Shown: positions 55,495 to 64,000 of the stretch, piece by piece
Numbering within the stretch: the first letter of the stretch is position 1
Layout: the number at the start of each line of letters is the position of its first letter
From: Paenibacillus protaetiae
Lineage (GTDB): Bacteria > Bacillota > Bacilli > Paenibacillales > Paenibacillaceae
Direction of reading: 5' to 3'
Length of the DNA: 64,000 bases
Assembly: GCF_004135365.1 (NCBI RefSeq)
Contig: NZ_CP035492.1
Location: forward strand, 3,045,001 to 3,109,000
Notes under the pieces: model-generated
Databases searched by the model: none
What the model saw: the letters and a program-made list of their open reading frames with translations, nothing else
Told to the model about the DNA's origin: nothing
Translations under genes and position numbers: made by a program

Positions 55495-56418
55495 TTACAG
55501 CCCTTGCGACCAATAAATGAGCACCGGCAAATAGACGAAACTGGCCACGGTGGTGAGGGCGACGTTGACGGCCACGAGCTCTTGATCGCCGCCGTATTTC
55601 TCCATAAGCACTACAGCGTTTATCGCGGAAGGCATGGACGACTGCACGAACAAGACGGACGCTTCGAGGCCGTGCAAGCCCAGCATCCGTATCGTGATCC
55701 ATGACAGGAACGGCACACCGAAGATGCGCATGGCGACAGCAATCCACAACTCGCGGCGGCGGAAACTGCTTCGCCAGTTGGTTTTGCGCAGCTGCATGCC
55801 GAGCAGGAGCAGCACGACCGCAGCGTAAGCGCCGCCGATAAGCTTTAAGCCGTCATGCAGGCCTGAAGGCAGTGGAATGCCGAAGAAGTACAGCGCCAAT
55901 CCAACAACAGCGGCGTAGATGAGCGGGTTGTAAGCCATTTTGGCCAGTGCCTGCTTGGGACTGAAGGCGCTTCGTGAAGCAATATAAAGCCCCAGCGTGT
56001 TGACGAGAATAATGTGCAGCACAACGTTCGTGACGCCGATCGTAAAGCCGGCCGTGCCGAAAGCAAGCAGCAGCAGCGGCAGTCCATAGTTGTTGGAGTT
56101 GGCGAATATCGTGGTCATCTCCATCGCATGCTGCGACGGGGCGCTGAACCTCAGCAGCCTGCCGGCGCCAAACGCAGCGGCCCAGCACAAAACGGTCTGA
56201 ATGATGGTGAACAAGAGGATATGGCCAAAAAACGAATGATGCAGGTCGCTGTCGGACAACGAGCTGACAATCAAGCAGGGCGAAAGCACAAACAAGCTCA
56301 AATCGGCGAGTATTTTCGTATCCGGCGATTTATATTTTTGAAACAGGCAGCCCAAAGCTACTGCAATTAAAATCGGGATGCTCACCGAGCCAAACAGGGA
56401 GATGTAGGAATGATTCAT
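55495..56418 (-). CDS. AEC (auxin efflux carrier) family transporter
   Basis: The 307-residue protein has about ten helices and the family's two-domain pattern, with IFANSNNYGLPLLLLAFG in helix 4 and SSMPSAINAVVLMEKYGGDQELVAVNVALTT near the end. Such proteins export or exchange organic acids or related solutes; the substrate is unknown. ATG 56418 has AAGGAG 8 nt upstream. Confidence 0.9.
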   Translation of the reverse strand: MNHSYISLFGSVSIPILIAVALGCLFQKYKSPDTKILADLSLFVLSPCLIVSSLSDSDLHHSFFGHILLFTIIQTVLCWAAAFGAGRLLRFSAPSQHAMEMTTIFANSNNYGLPLLLLAFGTAGFTIGVTNVVLHIILVNTLGLYIASRSAFSPKQALAKMAYNPLIYAAVVGLALYFFGIPLPSGLHDGLKLIGGAYAAVVLLLLGMQLRKTNWRSSFRRRELWIAVAMRIFGVPFLSWITIRMLGLHGLEASVLFVQSSMPSAINAVVLMEKYGGDQELVAVNVALTTVASFVYLPVLIYWSQGL

Positions 56419-56653
56419 GCAAGGATCTCCTTCCGCCAAATGCTGGGATTCCCCTTAGTTTAAAGGCAGCAACGTCATTGTTCCAATATATAAATACTAT
56501 TTCATTGATAGTTACATCCTATAATGATACTGGGAGAAGCGGCCATAGGGCAGCCGATCGTATACCGATCCCGCTGCCCCCGCGAGCCTTCCGTCCGCCG
56601 GCTTCAAGCCGCTGATTACCCTTTGGCATATCATACGGCATATGGTCCCGCTT

Positions 56654-57847
56654 CTACAGCTCCAACGCCTGCCGAACCATAATGGCCGCGCCTGTGGCGA
56701 CGGCATCCTCCCTCAGCTCGCCTTTGGTAAAGGAAGGCTCGTATTGCGGATAATAATATGTGTTTTTGCGGGCTACCTCGACCGCCGTTTGGTAAAACAG
56801 CTCATGCGAATTCACTAATGCGCCGCCCAAAATAATTTTCTCCGGATGAAAAATGTTGATCAGATTCGCCAGCCCAATACCAAAATAAGCCGCCGATTCT
56901 GTAAACAGCTCTTTCACAAACGGGTCCTCCCCCGCCAATGCTTTCAGCAGCACATCATAGCTGATGGCATCCGGCGGAACGTTATACCGCTCAGCGAGAT
57001 CCGACCTTCCCAGCTTCGCCTGCATAACCGCTTTGCGCAAAATCGACTCTACGGATACATAAGTCTCCAGCGCGCCATAATTGCCGTACTCGCCGAGCCG
57101 GTCGCCCCCGGCCTGTATAATCATTTGGCCGACTGCTCCCTCCATGTCGTTCGTGCCGTGAACAAGCTGACCGCCTGACATCATCGCGGAACGGATGCCC
57201 GCTCCGGCATGGACATACAGCATATGCTGCATGCCCGCATAACGGTGCGCCCACTGCTCGCCGAGCAGCGCCGTATTCGCGCCGTTCTCGAGCATCGTGC
57301 GGAAGCCTGTCTTCTCCTGCAGCATTTGGCAGATCGGCACATTCGTCCACCCCGGCGCGGCAAAATGAAGCGGATTGACGATGACGCCCTGCTCCCGGTC
57401 GATCGGGCCAACTGCGCCAATGCCAATGCCGATGATTTGCTCCGGCCGAATTTGCAAATCGTTCTGGAACGACTTCATATAATTTGCCGCGTGCGTAACG
57501 AATTGCTCCGGCGTCATCCCTTCATCCATTCGCCAGTGGACGATAGAGCGGGCGTTCATCTGCATATCGAATAAGCCGAGGCTGGAAACAACCCGGGATA
57601 TATCAAGCCCGAAAATATAGCCGTACCCTTGATTAACTTCATACAGTATCGGCTTGCGGCCGCCTTTTGACTCTCCATAGCCGGACACTTTAAGCAGTCC
57701 TTCTGCCATCATTTCATCAAGCAAGCGGGTCATCGTACTGCTTGTAAGCGAAAACTCCTCCAGCAGCTCAGCCTTCGACACCTGATTCAGCTCAGCGACG
57801 CGGCTGTAAATCAATTTTTTAGATGATGGAATATAGTTCGTAGCCAC
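56654..57847 (-). CDS. ROK-family transcriptional regulator (NagC/XylR type)
   Basis: The 397-residue protein joins an N-terminal winged HTH (SKAELLEEFSLTSSTMTRLLDEM, residues 23-45) to a ROK sugar-kinase-like domain. Visible motifs include FGLDISRVVSSLGLFD, GIGIGAVGPIDREQGV, NGANTALLGEQWAH and NIFHPEKIILGGALV. The usual zinc Cys cluster of active ROK kinases is not visible, so it probably acts as a sugar-responsive repressor. The target is not evident from neighbours. GTG start with AAGGAG upstream. Confidence 0.9.
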   Translation of the reverse strand: MATNYIPSSKKLIYSRVAELNQVSKAELLEEFSLTSSTMTRLLDEMMAEGLLKVSGYGESKGGRKPILYEVNQGYGYIFGLDISRVVSSLGLFDMQMNARSIVHWRMDEGMTPEQFVTHAANYMKSFQNDLQIRPEQIIGIGIGAVGPIDREQGVIVNPLHFAAPGWTNVPICQMLQEKTGFRTMLENGANTALLGEQWAHRYAGMQHMLYVHAGAGIRSAMMSGGQLVHGTNDMEGAVGQMIIQAGGDRLGEYGNYGALETYVSVESILRKAVMQAKLGRSDLAERYNVPPDAISYDVLLKALAGEDPFVKELFTESAAYFGIGLANLINIFHPEKIILGGALVNSHELFYQTAVEVARKNTYYYPQYEPSFTKGELREDAVATGAAIMVRQALEL

Positions 57848-58137
57848 CTGTACGAAAACTCCTTATTAGGCAATAAATTCACTTCCATTTATTATAGCTC
57901 AACTGCCGCTATCCGCGCACATCCGCTTCTTTCTCTTCTCACTTTATTTCATATTGGATTTAAGTATGCAGCATACTCATAGTATCTTCATCCGAAATAG
58001 TCGGATTTTAACGCAATTAATTATGACAGACTTAGAAAATATAGGAGTTTCGCCTGATCAGCGGACGTCTTAATACCATTTTGAACAAAAGGTGCTATAA
58101 TAAAAGGAGTTCAGTCATCTTAAAGGAGAGCTACATC

Positions 58138-58776
58138 GTGCAACATTCCGCTTCGGGCAAAGCAGCGATGCTTTGGCCTTTATTTTGGACCTTCTGCCGG
58201 ATCGGCCCGGCGACATTTGGCGGCGGCTACGCTATGATTCCGCTAATCGAGCAAGAAGCCGTTCACAACAAAAAATGGATCAGCCCGGAGGACATGAACG
58301 AGCTGCTGTCGCTCGCCGGCTCTGCGCCGGGCGGCGTAGGCGTTAACGCTGCCGCTCTGATCGGCTTCCGGCAAGCCGGTATCGCCGGAGCTGCGGCTGC
58401 CGTTGCAGGCATCGCATTGCCCTCGTTTGCCATTGTGTTTATGTTAAGTCTGCTGTTCACCAGCTTTCACGATAATCCGAAGGTGCAAGCCGCTCTAAAA
58501 GGAATGCAAGGCGCTATTATCGCCCTGATTGCGCTGGCCGCCTATCGGATGGCCAAATCGGCGCTGTTTGACCTCACAACGATTGTCATTGCTGCAAGTA
58601 CGATTGCCGTTCTGCTGCTCACCTCTGTCACACCTGTCTCCATCATTATGGTTGGTTTATTTATCGGCATCGTATGGATTCAGCTGAAACGGATGATCGG
58701 GCTCCGTATCCAGTTCGACAAGGCTGCCCGGCCTTCTGTCCAAGATGAAATCAAGTATCCGGAATATTACATTTAA
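58138..58776 (+). CDS. Chromate transporter family protein, short ChrA subunit A
   Basis: The 212-residue protein has a single CHR domain: FRIGPATFGGGYAMIPLIEQEAV and LAGSAPGGVGVNAAALIGF are the family signatures. Short (half-size) CHR proteins occur as adjacent pairs, and the partner follows 30 bp downstream. Role in chromate efflux is by family; sulfate or another anion is possible. GTG 58138 has AAAGGAG 9 nt upstream. Confidence 0.9.
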   Translation: MQHSASGKAAMLWPLFWTFCRIGPATFGGGYAMIPLIEQEAVHNKKWISPEDMNELLSLAGSAPGGVGVNAAALIGFRQAGIAGAAAAVAGIALPSFAIVFMLSLLFTSFHDNPKVQAALKGMQGAIIALIALAAYRMAKSALFDLTTIVIAASTIAVLLLTSVTPVSIIMVGLFIGIVWIQLKRMIGLRIQFDKAARPSVQDEIKYPEYYI

Positions 58777-58806
58777 CGGTATTTTCGGCAGAAAGGAGGA
58801 GCTCCC

Positions 58807-59341
58807 GTGCTTCTCGAACTTTTTATCGTATTTTTAAAAGTTGGCTTATTGTCATTCGGCGGGGATATTCCGTCATTACGATGATATCGCATGAATCCGC
58901 CTCCCACCACTGGATGAGCGACAGCGACTTTCAGCAAATCGTCTCCGTCGCCAGCATGGCGCCGGGCTCGATCGCTACGAACAGCGCGACGCTGACCGGC
59001 TATCATATCGCCGGTATCCCGGGGCAGCACTCGCTACATTAGGCATGATTTTGCCGTCGATTATGGTTATTACGGCTGCGGCCGCTTTTGTATACCGGAT
59101 TCACGACAACCGCTGGTTTAAGTCGTCCATCTACGGCTTGCGCCCCGTCATAACCGGACTGATAGCCTATGCCGCTATCCATTTCGGCATGACCGGAGCT
59201 CAAGACCATACATGGTTCAGCTGGTCCACCATTGCGGTGCTGGCCATTACGGCGGGCTGTTTTTATGCGCTTGTCCAATATAAAATGCACCCGCTGACGG
59301 TACTGGCCGCTTCCGCAGTCGCCGGCATCGTATTATTTTAA
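58807..59341 (+). pseudogene. Chromate transporter family protein, short ChrA subunit B, two apparent frameshifts
   Basis: The reading starts at GTG 58807 (SD AGGAGGAG) as LLELFIVFLKVGLLSFGG. Adding one G at 58861-58864 restores GGGYSVITMISHESASHHW and MAPGSIATNSATLTGYHIAG. Adding one G at 59021-59024 restores IPGAALATLGMILPSIM and the rest to the stop. The repaired protein has about 178 residues and the CHR signatures. Both breaks are in four-base G runs and probably reflect sequencing error. It would pair with the upstream half. Confidence 0.87.
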
Positions 59342-59415
59342 CCCGGGCAAGCAGGAGATCAGGCTTCCTTTCGTCGAATATAGATAAAATATCCATCAAA
59401 GGGAGGCCGTTTCAA

Positions 59416-59937
59416 ATGATCGATTACCCGCAAAAGGAAGAGTTTAATCCTTATTACGATCGCTACATCAGCTTGCTGAAGGGACAGGATGTACTGGTTC
59501 AGCTGGAGCTGCAAATCGATCAGATGAAGCAGCTGCTTACCAGCGTAAGCGAAAAGGACTGGACATACCGGTATGCTCCGGACAAATGGACGCTTAAAGA
59601 AGTGATCGGCCATATCATTGATAATGAACGGATTATGGCTTACCGGATGATGTGCATCGCATACGGGGAACAAAAATCTTTGCCCGGCTATGACCAGGAC
59701 GATTATATGAGCCAGGATCCGTATGCCCATTGTACGCCGCAGGAGCTGCTGGAGGAATATATAACGGTTCGCCGCGCTACGCTTGCACTGCTGAAGCGGC
59801 TGCCGGCCCGCTTTTTGGCGCGTATCGGGAACGCCAACCAGTCCGATACTTCTGCACGGGCGCTTGCTTATATTATTGCTGGCCATGAGCTGCACCATAT
59901 GCGCATTATTCAGGAGCGTTATTTGCAACCGAATTAA
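59416..59937 (+). CDS. DinB-like (DinB_2) four-helix protein
   Basis: The 173-residue protein fits the DinB/YfiT fold: KWTLKEVIGHIIDNERIMAYR carries the first metal His, and IAGHELHHMRIIQERYL near the C-terminus carries the later His pair. Such proteins are metal-dependent transferases or hydrolases, often thiol-linked. The specific function is unknown. SD AAAGGGAGG precedes the ATG. It stands alone. Confidence 0.88.
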   Translation: MIDYPQKEEFNPYYDRYISLLKGQDVLVQLELQIDQMKQLLTSVSEKDWTYRYAPDKWTLKEVIGHIIDNERIMAYRMMCIAYGEQKSLPGYDQDDYMSQDPYAHCTPQELLEEYITVRRATLALLKRLPARFLARIGNANQSDTSARALAYIIAGHELHHMRIIQERYLQPN

Positions 59938-60081
59938 TCGGCTATTCCGCCCTTTCGCTTCTACAGGAAGCTGAGGGGCTTCTTTTTTATCCCGGGCAGT
60001 TACAATTCCATGCCAAACTTCATTACAGAAAACGGCTGAGAAGGGTATAATAAAAGCCTACTCTTCAGGCGGTGATTCTTT

Positions 60082-61521
60082 ATGCATAAACGTTCCTTTT
60101 ACAGCTTGCTAATAACCCAGACGATTGCCAATGCGGCTGATATTATGTATATCATGGCGTTAACCGTGCTGGTGCTGCATGAAACTTCATCTCTGTTGTC
60201 AGCTGTGCTAATTCCGCTGATCCGGATGGGGGCGCAAATGATCAGCAGCTTTCTGGCGCCGCTTTTGCTTGTCCGCTTCCAGCTGCCTTTTTTGCTGTTC
60301 GTCTCGCAAGGCGCCCAGCTGCTGCTGTATGCGGCGCTGGCAGCTTATTTGCATTACACGCCGCAGCATCCGCTGCTTGCTCTTGTGCTTGCGATCGTAC
60401 TCGCCATGTCCTTCCTGGACGGCTGGACGACGCCGGCCCGCAATGCGCTCGTTCCGCGCATCGCTTCGGGCAGCCATCTGCTGAAAGCCAATACGATCAT
60501 GACGTTAAGCGACCGGATTGTACAGTTCGCAGGGTGGGGACTGAGCGGCGTAATCGTCTCCTTCCTCGGCTCGCAATTGACACTGCTAATTGCAGCCGTC
60601 TTGTACACCGCTTCCTTTGCTTTTACATCGCTGGTGTATGACCCGCTGGAACCACAGGGCCATTATCTGCTTCGCCCGCGCACAAGCGTTACGGGCGCCC
60701 GCAGCGGGGATGCTCCAGCAGCGGCGGGCATACAGGAGGGGCTGCAGCAGCCAGCTGCGGCGGAGGCACAGGAGGTGAGCAGTCCGATACGGGCTGCTGC
60801 AGGCGGGGCTAGCCCGCTTCCTGCTGAAAGCGCCGATCTGCAAGAGGCGCTTGCGGCTATGGGCGCGGCTTCAGAAGGTAAGGATGCGGCAAGCGAACCG
60901 TCCGATTCCCCGCCCAAACTGTCGCTGCTGCGCGACGGTTTTCGTACGATTGCCGTTTCCGCCCGGCTGCGGACGCTGGCGTTTATCGACATTGTCGATA
61001 CGCTTGGCGCTTCAGTATGGGTCGGCGCCTTTACGCTTGCTCTTGTTCAAGATGTGCTGAAGCAAGGGGAGGAATGGTGGGGTTATATTAATGCGGCTTA
61101 TTTTGCGGGGTCGATTTTGGGCAGCATGGCCGTGCTTGCATGGGTGAAAAAGCTGCAAAAACGGCTGTTTGCTTCTATGCTGGCGGGGATGGCCGGGTAC
61201 GGCGCGCTGACAGCCGCCTATGCGCTAAATCATTGGCCTGCCGCCGCACTTGTTCTGGTCATCGTCATGGGACCGGTTGCCGAGCTGTCCATTATTCCGC
61301 GGCAGACGCTGATTCAGCAAAGCACGCAAGCTTCGGCTCTGCCTCAAGTGCTTTCCGCGCAAAATACGATTATTAATTTTTTCAGCATGGTATCGCTGCT
61401 GCTGCTCGGATGGATCGCCGACCGCTTTGGCATCCAATCGGTATACCTCATCTCGGCGGCGCTCACGTTTTGTGCGATTGCAGTCGGCATTGCCGCCCGC
61501 AAAGCTTTTGCAAGCCGGTAG
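60082..61521 (+). CDS. MFS transporter with an Ala-rich central loop
   Basis: The 479-residue protein has twelve predicted helices of the MFS_3 type (DGWTTPARNALVPRIASG, VMGPVAELSIIPRQTLIQQS). Between helices 6 and 7 (about residues 205-275) is a long Ala/Glu/Gly-rich loop that most relatives lack. The N-terminus and drug-exporter-like pattern suggest efflux; the substrate is unknown. The start ATG has GGCGGTGA upstream. Confidence 0.88.
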   Translation: MHKRSFYSLLITQTIANAADIMYIMALTVLVLHETSSLLSAVLIPLIRMGAQMISSFLAPLLLVRFQLPFLLFVSQGAQLLLYAALAAYLHYTPQHPLLALVLAIVLAMSFLDGWTTPARNALVPRIASGSHLLKANTIMTLSDRIVQFAGWGLSGVIVSFLGSQLTLLIAAVLYTASFAFTSLVYDPLEPQGHYLLRPRTSVTGARSGDAPAAAGIQEGLQQPAAAEAQEVSSPIRAAAGGASPLPAESADLQEALAAMGAASEGKDAASEPSDSPPKLSLLRDGFRTIAVSARLRTLAFIDIVDTLGASVWVGAFTLALVQDVLKQGEEWWGYINAAYFAGSILGSMAVLAWVKKLQKRLFASMLAGMAGYGALTAAYALNHWPAAALVLVIVMGPVAELSIIPRQTLIQQSTQASALPQVLSAQNTIINFFSMVSLLLLGWIADRFGIQSVYLISAALTFCAIAVGIAARKAFASR

Positions 61522-61593
61522 CAGCCTGCGGCGCTGCAGCCGGCTCCGGGTACCGGAACCGCTTCACGTCCAGCCGGCGCTCTGCTGCCGAAA

Positions 61594-61648
61594 AACAAAG
61601 AACCTTCGGTCCCGCTTGGTTAGCGGGTGAAGGTTCTTTTGTTTTTTT
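61594..61648 (+). terminator. Terminator of the MFS gene
   Basis: AACAAAGAACCTTC, inner CCCGC/GCGGG, GAAGGTTCTTTTGTT then T-run. Confidence 0.92.
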
Positions 61649-61690
61649 CACAGCTGCCAGCTGCTGCAATTGAAGGCTACTTACCTTAAG

Positions 61691-62725
61691 TTATAAGCCC
61701 GCAGGCGCCTTCAGCAGCTGCTCGAGCTGATCAGCCTTGATCGTATCGGAAGGCAGCGCTTCTTTAAACGGCTTCTTTTCATTGATGCCGCTGTAGCTCA
61801 AGTCCAGCTGCGTATCCAGCTTGAATGTATCGTTTGTTTTCGGGTTCACCAGCTGGACATTGATTATTACGGACTGATAAGCCAAATCATCCTTATAAAT
61901 TGCCGTTGTAACCGATAGTTCCTCAATATGCAGCCGCTTGTTCAGCTTGCCTGCCGCTCCTTTAGGATCTGCGGCCAGACTGTTTTTCCACTGCTCCAGC
62001 TTGTTCTTGTCGATATGAAGCGCCTCGCGGTACTCGTCATGCTTCATCAGCAAAGCCGCCAAATCCGGCAGCAGTTTGTCCGATACCGCCTCTACGGCCT
62101 CCGCCTGATTGTCCGGCGTTATACGGAACTGCACCACTTGATCGGCTTTGACGCCGTCCGGCAAGGAAGCGTCTTTCATATCCACGTTTTTAAAAAAGCT
62201 TTTGGCGTCCATATCCTTCACCAGCAGCCGGCTGGCATCCTGCACCAAAGCCTGTGTAACAGCCGGGTTCATGGATGCTCCGGAAGCAGCATCCGCTCCT
62301 GCTGCATAATCCATTTCGATGTATTTGCCCGTCACGGTGCCCGGAAGCGGCAGCAGCGGAATGGACGGCAGCTTCACATACAGCTTGTCCTCCGTCATTA
62401 TCACCGGTAATTGAAGCTTGACCCCTGCGGCAAGCTCAACCTCCACGTTCATATCGGTCCGCTTTGGCTCTTGTTCATATTGGGCATCCATATGTATACT
62501 GCCGCCTTTGAGCAAGCTTGCAATGGCAGAGGCCTGAGCCGATTGCTGCTCCGGCAGTGCCAGCTGATTGACCGTTAAGTCCGCTTGCATCGAATAGGAA
62601 GCGGCGCTATAGGTATGTTCCATTGCCTTTTGGAGCGCATCCTTGGCTGAGCCGCTGTCCTTGCAGCCGGAAAGCACCAGAAGAGCTGCCGACGCCAGGC
62701 CAACGAACAGTCGCTTATTATTCAT
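61691..62725 (-). CDS. Lipoprotein of the LppX/DUF6612-like type
   Basis: The 344-residue protein has a signal peptide with lipobox (LLVLSGC) and a mature domain of long beta-strands alternating with loops (SMQADLTVNQLALP, IHMDAQYEQEPKRTDMNVE, LYVKLPSIPLLPLPG). This pattern is common in Gram-positive surface lipoproteins annotated as DUF6612. Ligand and role are unknown. It is a single gene before the small spore-type genes. Confidence 0.8.
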   Translation of the reverse strand: MNNKRLFVGLASAALLVLSGCKDSGSAKDALQKAMEHTYSAASYSMQADLTVNQLALPEQQSAQASAIASLLKGGSIHMDAQYEQEPKRTDMNVEVELAAGVKLQLPVIMTEDKLYVKLPSIPLLPLPGTVTGKYIEMDYAAGADAASGASMNPAVTQALVQDASRLLVKDMDAKSFFKNVDMKDASLPDGVKADQVVQFRITPDNQAEAVEAVSDKLLPDLAALLMKHDEYREALHIDKNKLEQWKNSLAADPKGAAGKLNKRLHIEELSVTTAIYKDDLAYQSVIINVQLVNPKTNDTFKLDTQLDLSYSGINEKKPFKEALPSDTIKADQLEQLLKAPAGL

Positions 62726-62847
62726 GTACAGTATCCTCCTAAGCCCGGAGCACGCCCATCACCCGCGCGGCCGTAATACTTATCATTTTATAGGAAATAC
62801 CGCCCGAAATGAAGACGACCGCCATGAATCGTTATTTTGGTATCAAA

Positions 62848-62872
62848 AAAAGGAGAGGGAACCTCTCCTTTT
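62848..62872 (-). terminator. Terminator of the small spore-protein cluster
   Basis: Minus strand AAAAGGAGAGG-TTC-CCTCTCCTTTTTTT, just past the SspP-like stop. Confidence 0.92.
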
Positions 62873-62875
62873 CGC

Positions 62876-63025
62876 TTAACCTTCCGGATTATGATGGCTG
62901 ACATGGTTATGCTGCTTCGTTTTTTTGGAGCCGGACAACGGCTCCTGCGGCTGGCTGCCGCTGCGCCCGCGGCTTTTCCGGTCTTGCTCCGGATCAGGCA
63001 CCGGTACGCTTTTTGGCTTGCCCAT
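62876..63025 (-). CDS. sspP: Small acid-soluble spore protein P-like
   Basis: The 49-residue protein (MGKPKSVPVPDPEQ...) contains QPQEPLSGSKKTKQHNH, very similar to the core of B. subtilis SspP (QPEPLSGSKKVKNRNH). It is a minor spore-core protein by family, expressed in the forespore. AAGGAGGTG lies 5 nt before the ATG. The gene is too short for many gene finders. Confidence 0.82.
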   Translation of the reverse strand: MGKPKSVPVPDPEQDRKSRGRSGSQPQEPLSGSKKTKQHNHVSHHNPEG

Positions 63026-63040
63026 GACGGCACCTCCTTA

Positions 63041-63217
63041 TTAACTGCGCGGATGGCTAAGATCGCTTGGCTGGTCATGATTCATCGCAGCCTGATTGCG
63101 GCGGTCCGCAGCATCCTGGTTGATTTGCTGGGCTTGATGCGAATTAACCGGTTCAATATCTAAATGCTGGACCACATTGGACAAATTTTTGTCGGCGGTG
63201 CCTTTCGCTTTTGTCAT
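63041..63217 (-). CDS. 58-residue hydrophilic protein, unknown
   Basis: It begins MTKAKGTADKNLSNVV and is rich in Gln, Asn, Asp and His with no hydrophobic stretch. The SD AAGGGTGGG lies 6 nt before the ATG. It sits 15 bp upstream of the SspP-like gene on the same strand, so a spore role is plausible from context only. No family is recognised. Confidence 0.65.
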   Translation of the reverse strand: MTKAKGTADKNLSNVVQHLDIEPVNSHQAQQINQDAADRRNQAAMNHDQPSDLSHPRS

Positions 63218-63235
63218 CGTTGACCCACCCTTCTG

Positions 63236-63583
63236 TTACACATGCGTCAGCTGATGAAGCGCCTGTGCGCATTCATGCAGATGACGGGTGTAATCGGCAA
63301 TCAGCTCCTGGATAATGTCAGTCCGTTCATCCACATGGACGCCGTCCTTCTCCACATCCACAAGCTCTGCTTTCACCTCGCGGCTGTCCACATATGTCAC
63401 TTTAAAATCAAAAGAATACATCTGGTGGCCAGCTGCATGTACGGTCACGCGAATGGCGTTATTGTCGGATTCATCCGCCACGACCGTGCAGGAGTCCGCC
63501 TCGTTGATCCAATCCGGCAATGTATGCTGCCAAGCTTCGGCAAGCTGCTGCGGATCTGTGCGTAATTCGTCGCTTTTGCCCAT
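63236..63583 (-). CDS. 115-residue acidic protein, unknown
   Basis: It starts MGKSDELRTDPQQ with GGAGGTG 6 nt upstream. The middle is beta-rich (SCTVVADESDNNAIRVTVHAAGHQMYSFDFKVTYVD in outline) and the end is an amphipathic helix (DIIQELIADYTRHLHECAQALHQL). It is the first of three small genes in a row with the two below. Function is unknown. The same frame continues into the tRNA-Ser, but that extension is not coding. Confidence 0.72.
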   Translation of the reverse strand: MGKSDELRTDPQQLAEAWQHTLPDWINEADSCTVVADESDNNAIRVTVHAAGHQMYSFDFKVTYVDSREVKAELVDVEKDGVHVDERTDIIQELIADYTRHLHECAQALHQLTHV

Positions 63584-63741
63584 AGATAGCACCTCCACAC
63601 CTTTAATGTGCGATAGGTGAAGATCATTTATGCGGTGCGACAGGCAACAAAAAAAGCATCTGCTGGCATCAGTGACGATTATTCCATTAATTACAGGAAT
63701 TCGCCTAATGCGAGCAATGCTTCTGTTCTTTAAGGTATGTA

Positions 63742-63830
63742 TGGCGGAGAGAGTGGGATTCGAACCCACGTGGGCTTGCACCCTAACGGTTTTCAAGACC
63801 GCCCCGTTATGACCGCTTCGGTATCTCTCC
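63742..63830 (-). tRNA. tRNA-Ser (anticodon TGA)
   Basis: 89-nt class II cloverleaf: acceptor GGAGAGA/TCTCTCC, anticodon loop CTTGAAA (TGA, reads TCA), long variable arm GGGTGCAAGCCC, T-loop TTCGAAT, encoded CCA. A promoter-like TACAAT lies just upstream. The serS-tRNA-Ser order is conserved in Bacillus. Confidence 0.96.
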
Positions 63831-63928
63831 AAGGAAAAAGGTTCAATTCGTAACAAACATGATTGTACCATAGGCCAAAATCAAGAAGCAACTTCTTTTT
63901 TCAGCCTATGGTGCAATCCGTTCATGTG

Positions 63929-64000
63929 TTACTTGCGGGGACCAATTTGGGCAATGCCGCCCATGTATGGACGAAGCACTTCCGGAATGGTTACCGTTCC
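63929..64000 (-). CDS. serS: Serine--tRNA ligase, C-terminal end
   Basis: The last 23 codons read GTVTIPEVLRPYMGGIAQIGPRK then stop. The segment IPEVLRPYMGG is the invariant SerRS C-terminus (motif 3 end and tail). The rest is outside the window. An inverted repeat ACCATAGGC/GCCTATGGT lies between serS and tRNA-Ser. Confidence 0.95.
   Translation of the reverse strand, partial: GTVTIPEVLRPYMGGIAQIGPRK

Noticed and set aside
63630-63812. Plus-strand open frame ending VGFEPTWACTLTVFKTAPL
   Set aside because: Antisense of tRNA-Ser, not a gene. The long frame extending the 115-residue protein through the tRNA is rejected for the same reason.

Overview
The window looks like origin-proximal chromosome of a moderately GC-rich, spore-forming Bacillota, most likely a Paenibacillus or close relative. 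The evidence is the long Bacillus-type SRP RNA next to dnaX, RpoE (delta), Spo0F, a Spo0E-like phosphatase, an SspP-like spore protein, an aa3-type quinol oxidase, YwhD, and TTG/GTG starts behind strong Shine-Dalgarno (SD) sequences. Species cannot be fixed from the sequence alone.

Layout. 0-2.4 kb (minus): start of ybaB, dnaX, SRP RNA. 2.4-11.5 kb (minus): spore-type lipoprotein, rpmE, a radical SAM gene, rho, murA, fba, spo0F, pyrG (with a CTP-type attenuator leader) and rpoE, with a candidate structured RNA upstream. 11.9-15.1 kb: subtilase and MFS transporter (both frameshifted as read) and an ArsR-like repressor with a palindromic operator. 15.2-19.0 kb (minus): argS, DUF1934, hypoxanthine-DNA glycosylase, speE. 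19.2-26.0 kb (plus): class A PBP, small membrane protein, qoxABCD. 26.2-30.1 kb (minus): ECF sigma/anti-sigma operon with two membrane proteins, and ywhD. 30.2-43.1 kb: M1 peptidase, membrane protein, c-di-AMP riboswitch with an NlpC/P60 hydrolase, GNAT, motAB, RluF-like synthase, sporulation-type kinase, DnaA-box cluster, tadA, Spo0E-like gene, amino-acid ABC transporter. 43.3-52.9 kb: tRNA-Arg, second DnaA-box group, Fur-controlled siderophore uptake operon, fluoride riboswitch with a CLC-F antiporter, AbrB-family permease, metallo-beta-lactamase, TetR regulator, Fur-controlled flavoprotein. 53.2-55.5 kb: tRNA-Pro followed by an AT-rich island with a second ECF sigma/anti-sigma pair and a 23-codon hydrophobic small ORF. 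55.5-64 kb: AEC transporter, ROK regulator, paired short chromate transporters, DinB-like protein, MFS transporter, lipoprotein, small spore-type proteins, tRNA-Ser and the 3' end of serS.

Themes. Sporulation phosphorelay parts (spo0F, kinase, Spo0E-like phosphatase) and spore proteins are spread through the window. Envelope genes are frequent. Iron (two Fur boxes), fluoride and c-di-AMP responses can be read directly from DNA signals.

Quality caution. Five apparent frameshifts in four genes are each repaired by adding one base to a short G/C run. They look like systematic homopolymer undercalls, so these genes are probably intact in the organism.

Best candidates for something undescribed: the 23-codon hydrophobic ORF with its own promoter and an SD-enclosing inverted repeat (55.33-55.48 kb); the structured RNA/attenuator upstream of rpoE (11.70-11.84 kb); and the two DnaA-box groups near 39.9 and 43.9 kb.
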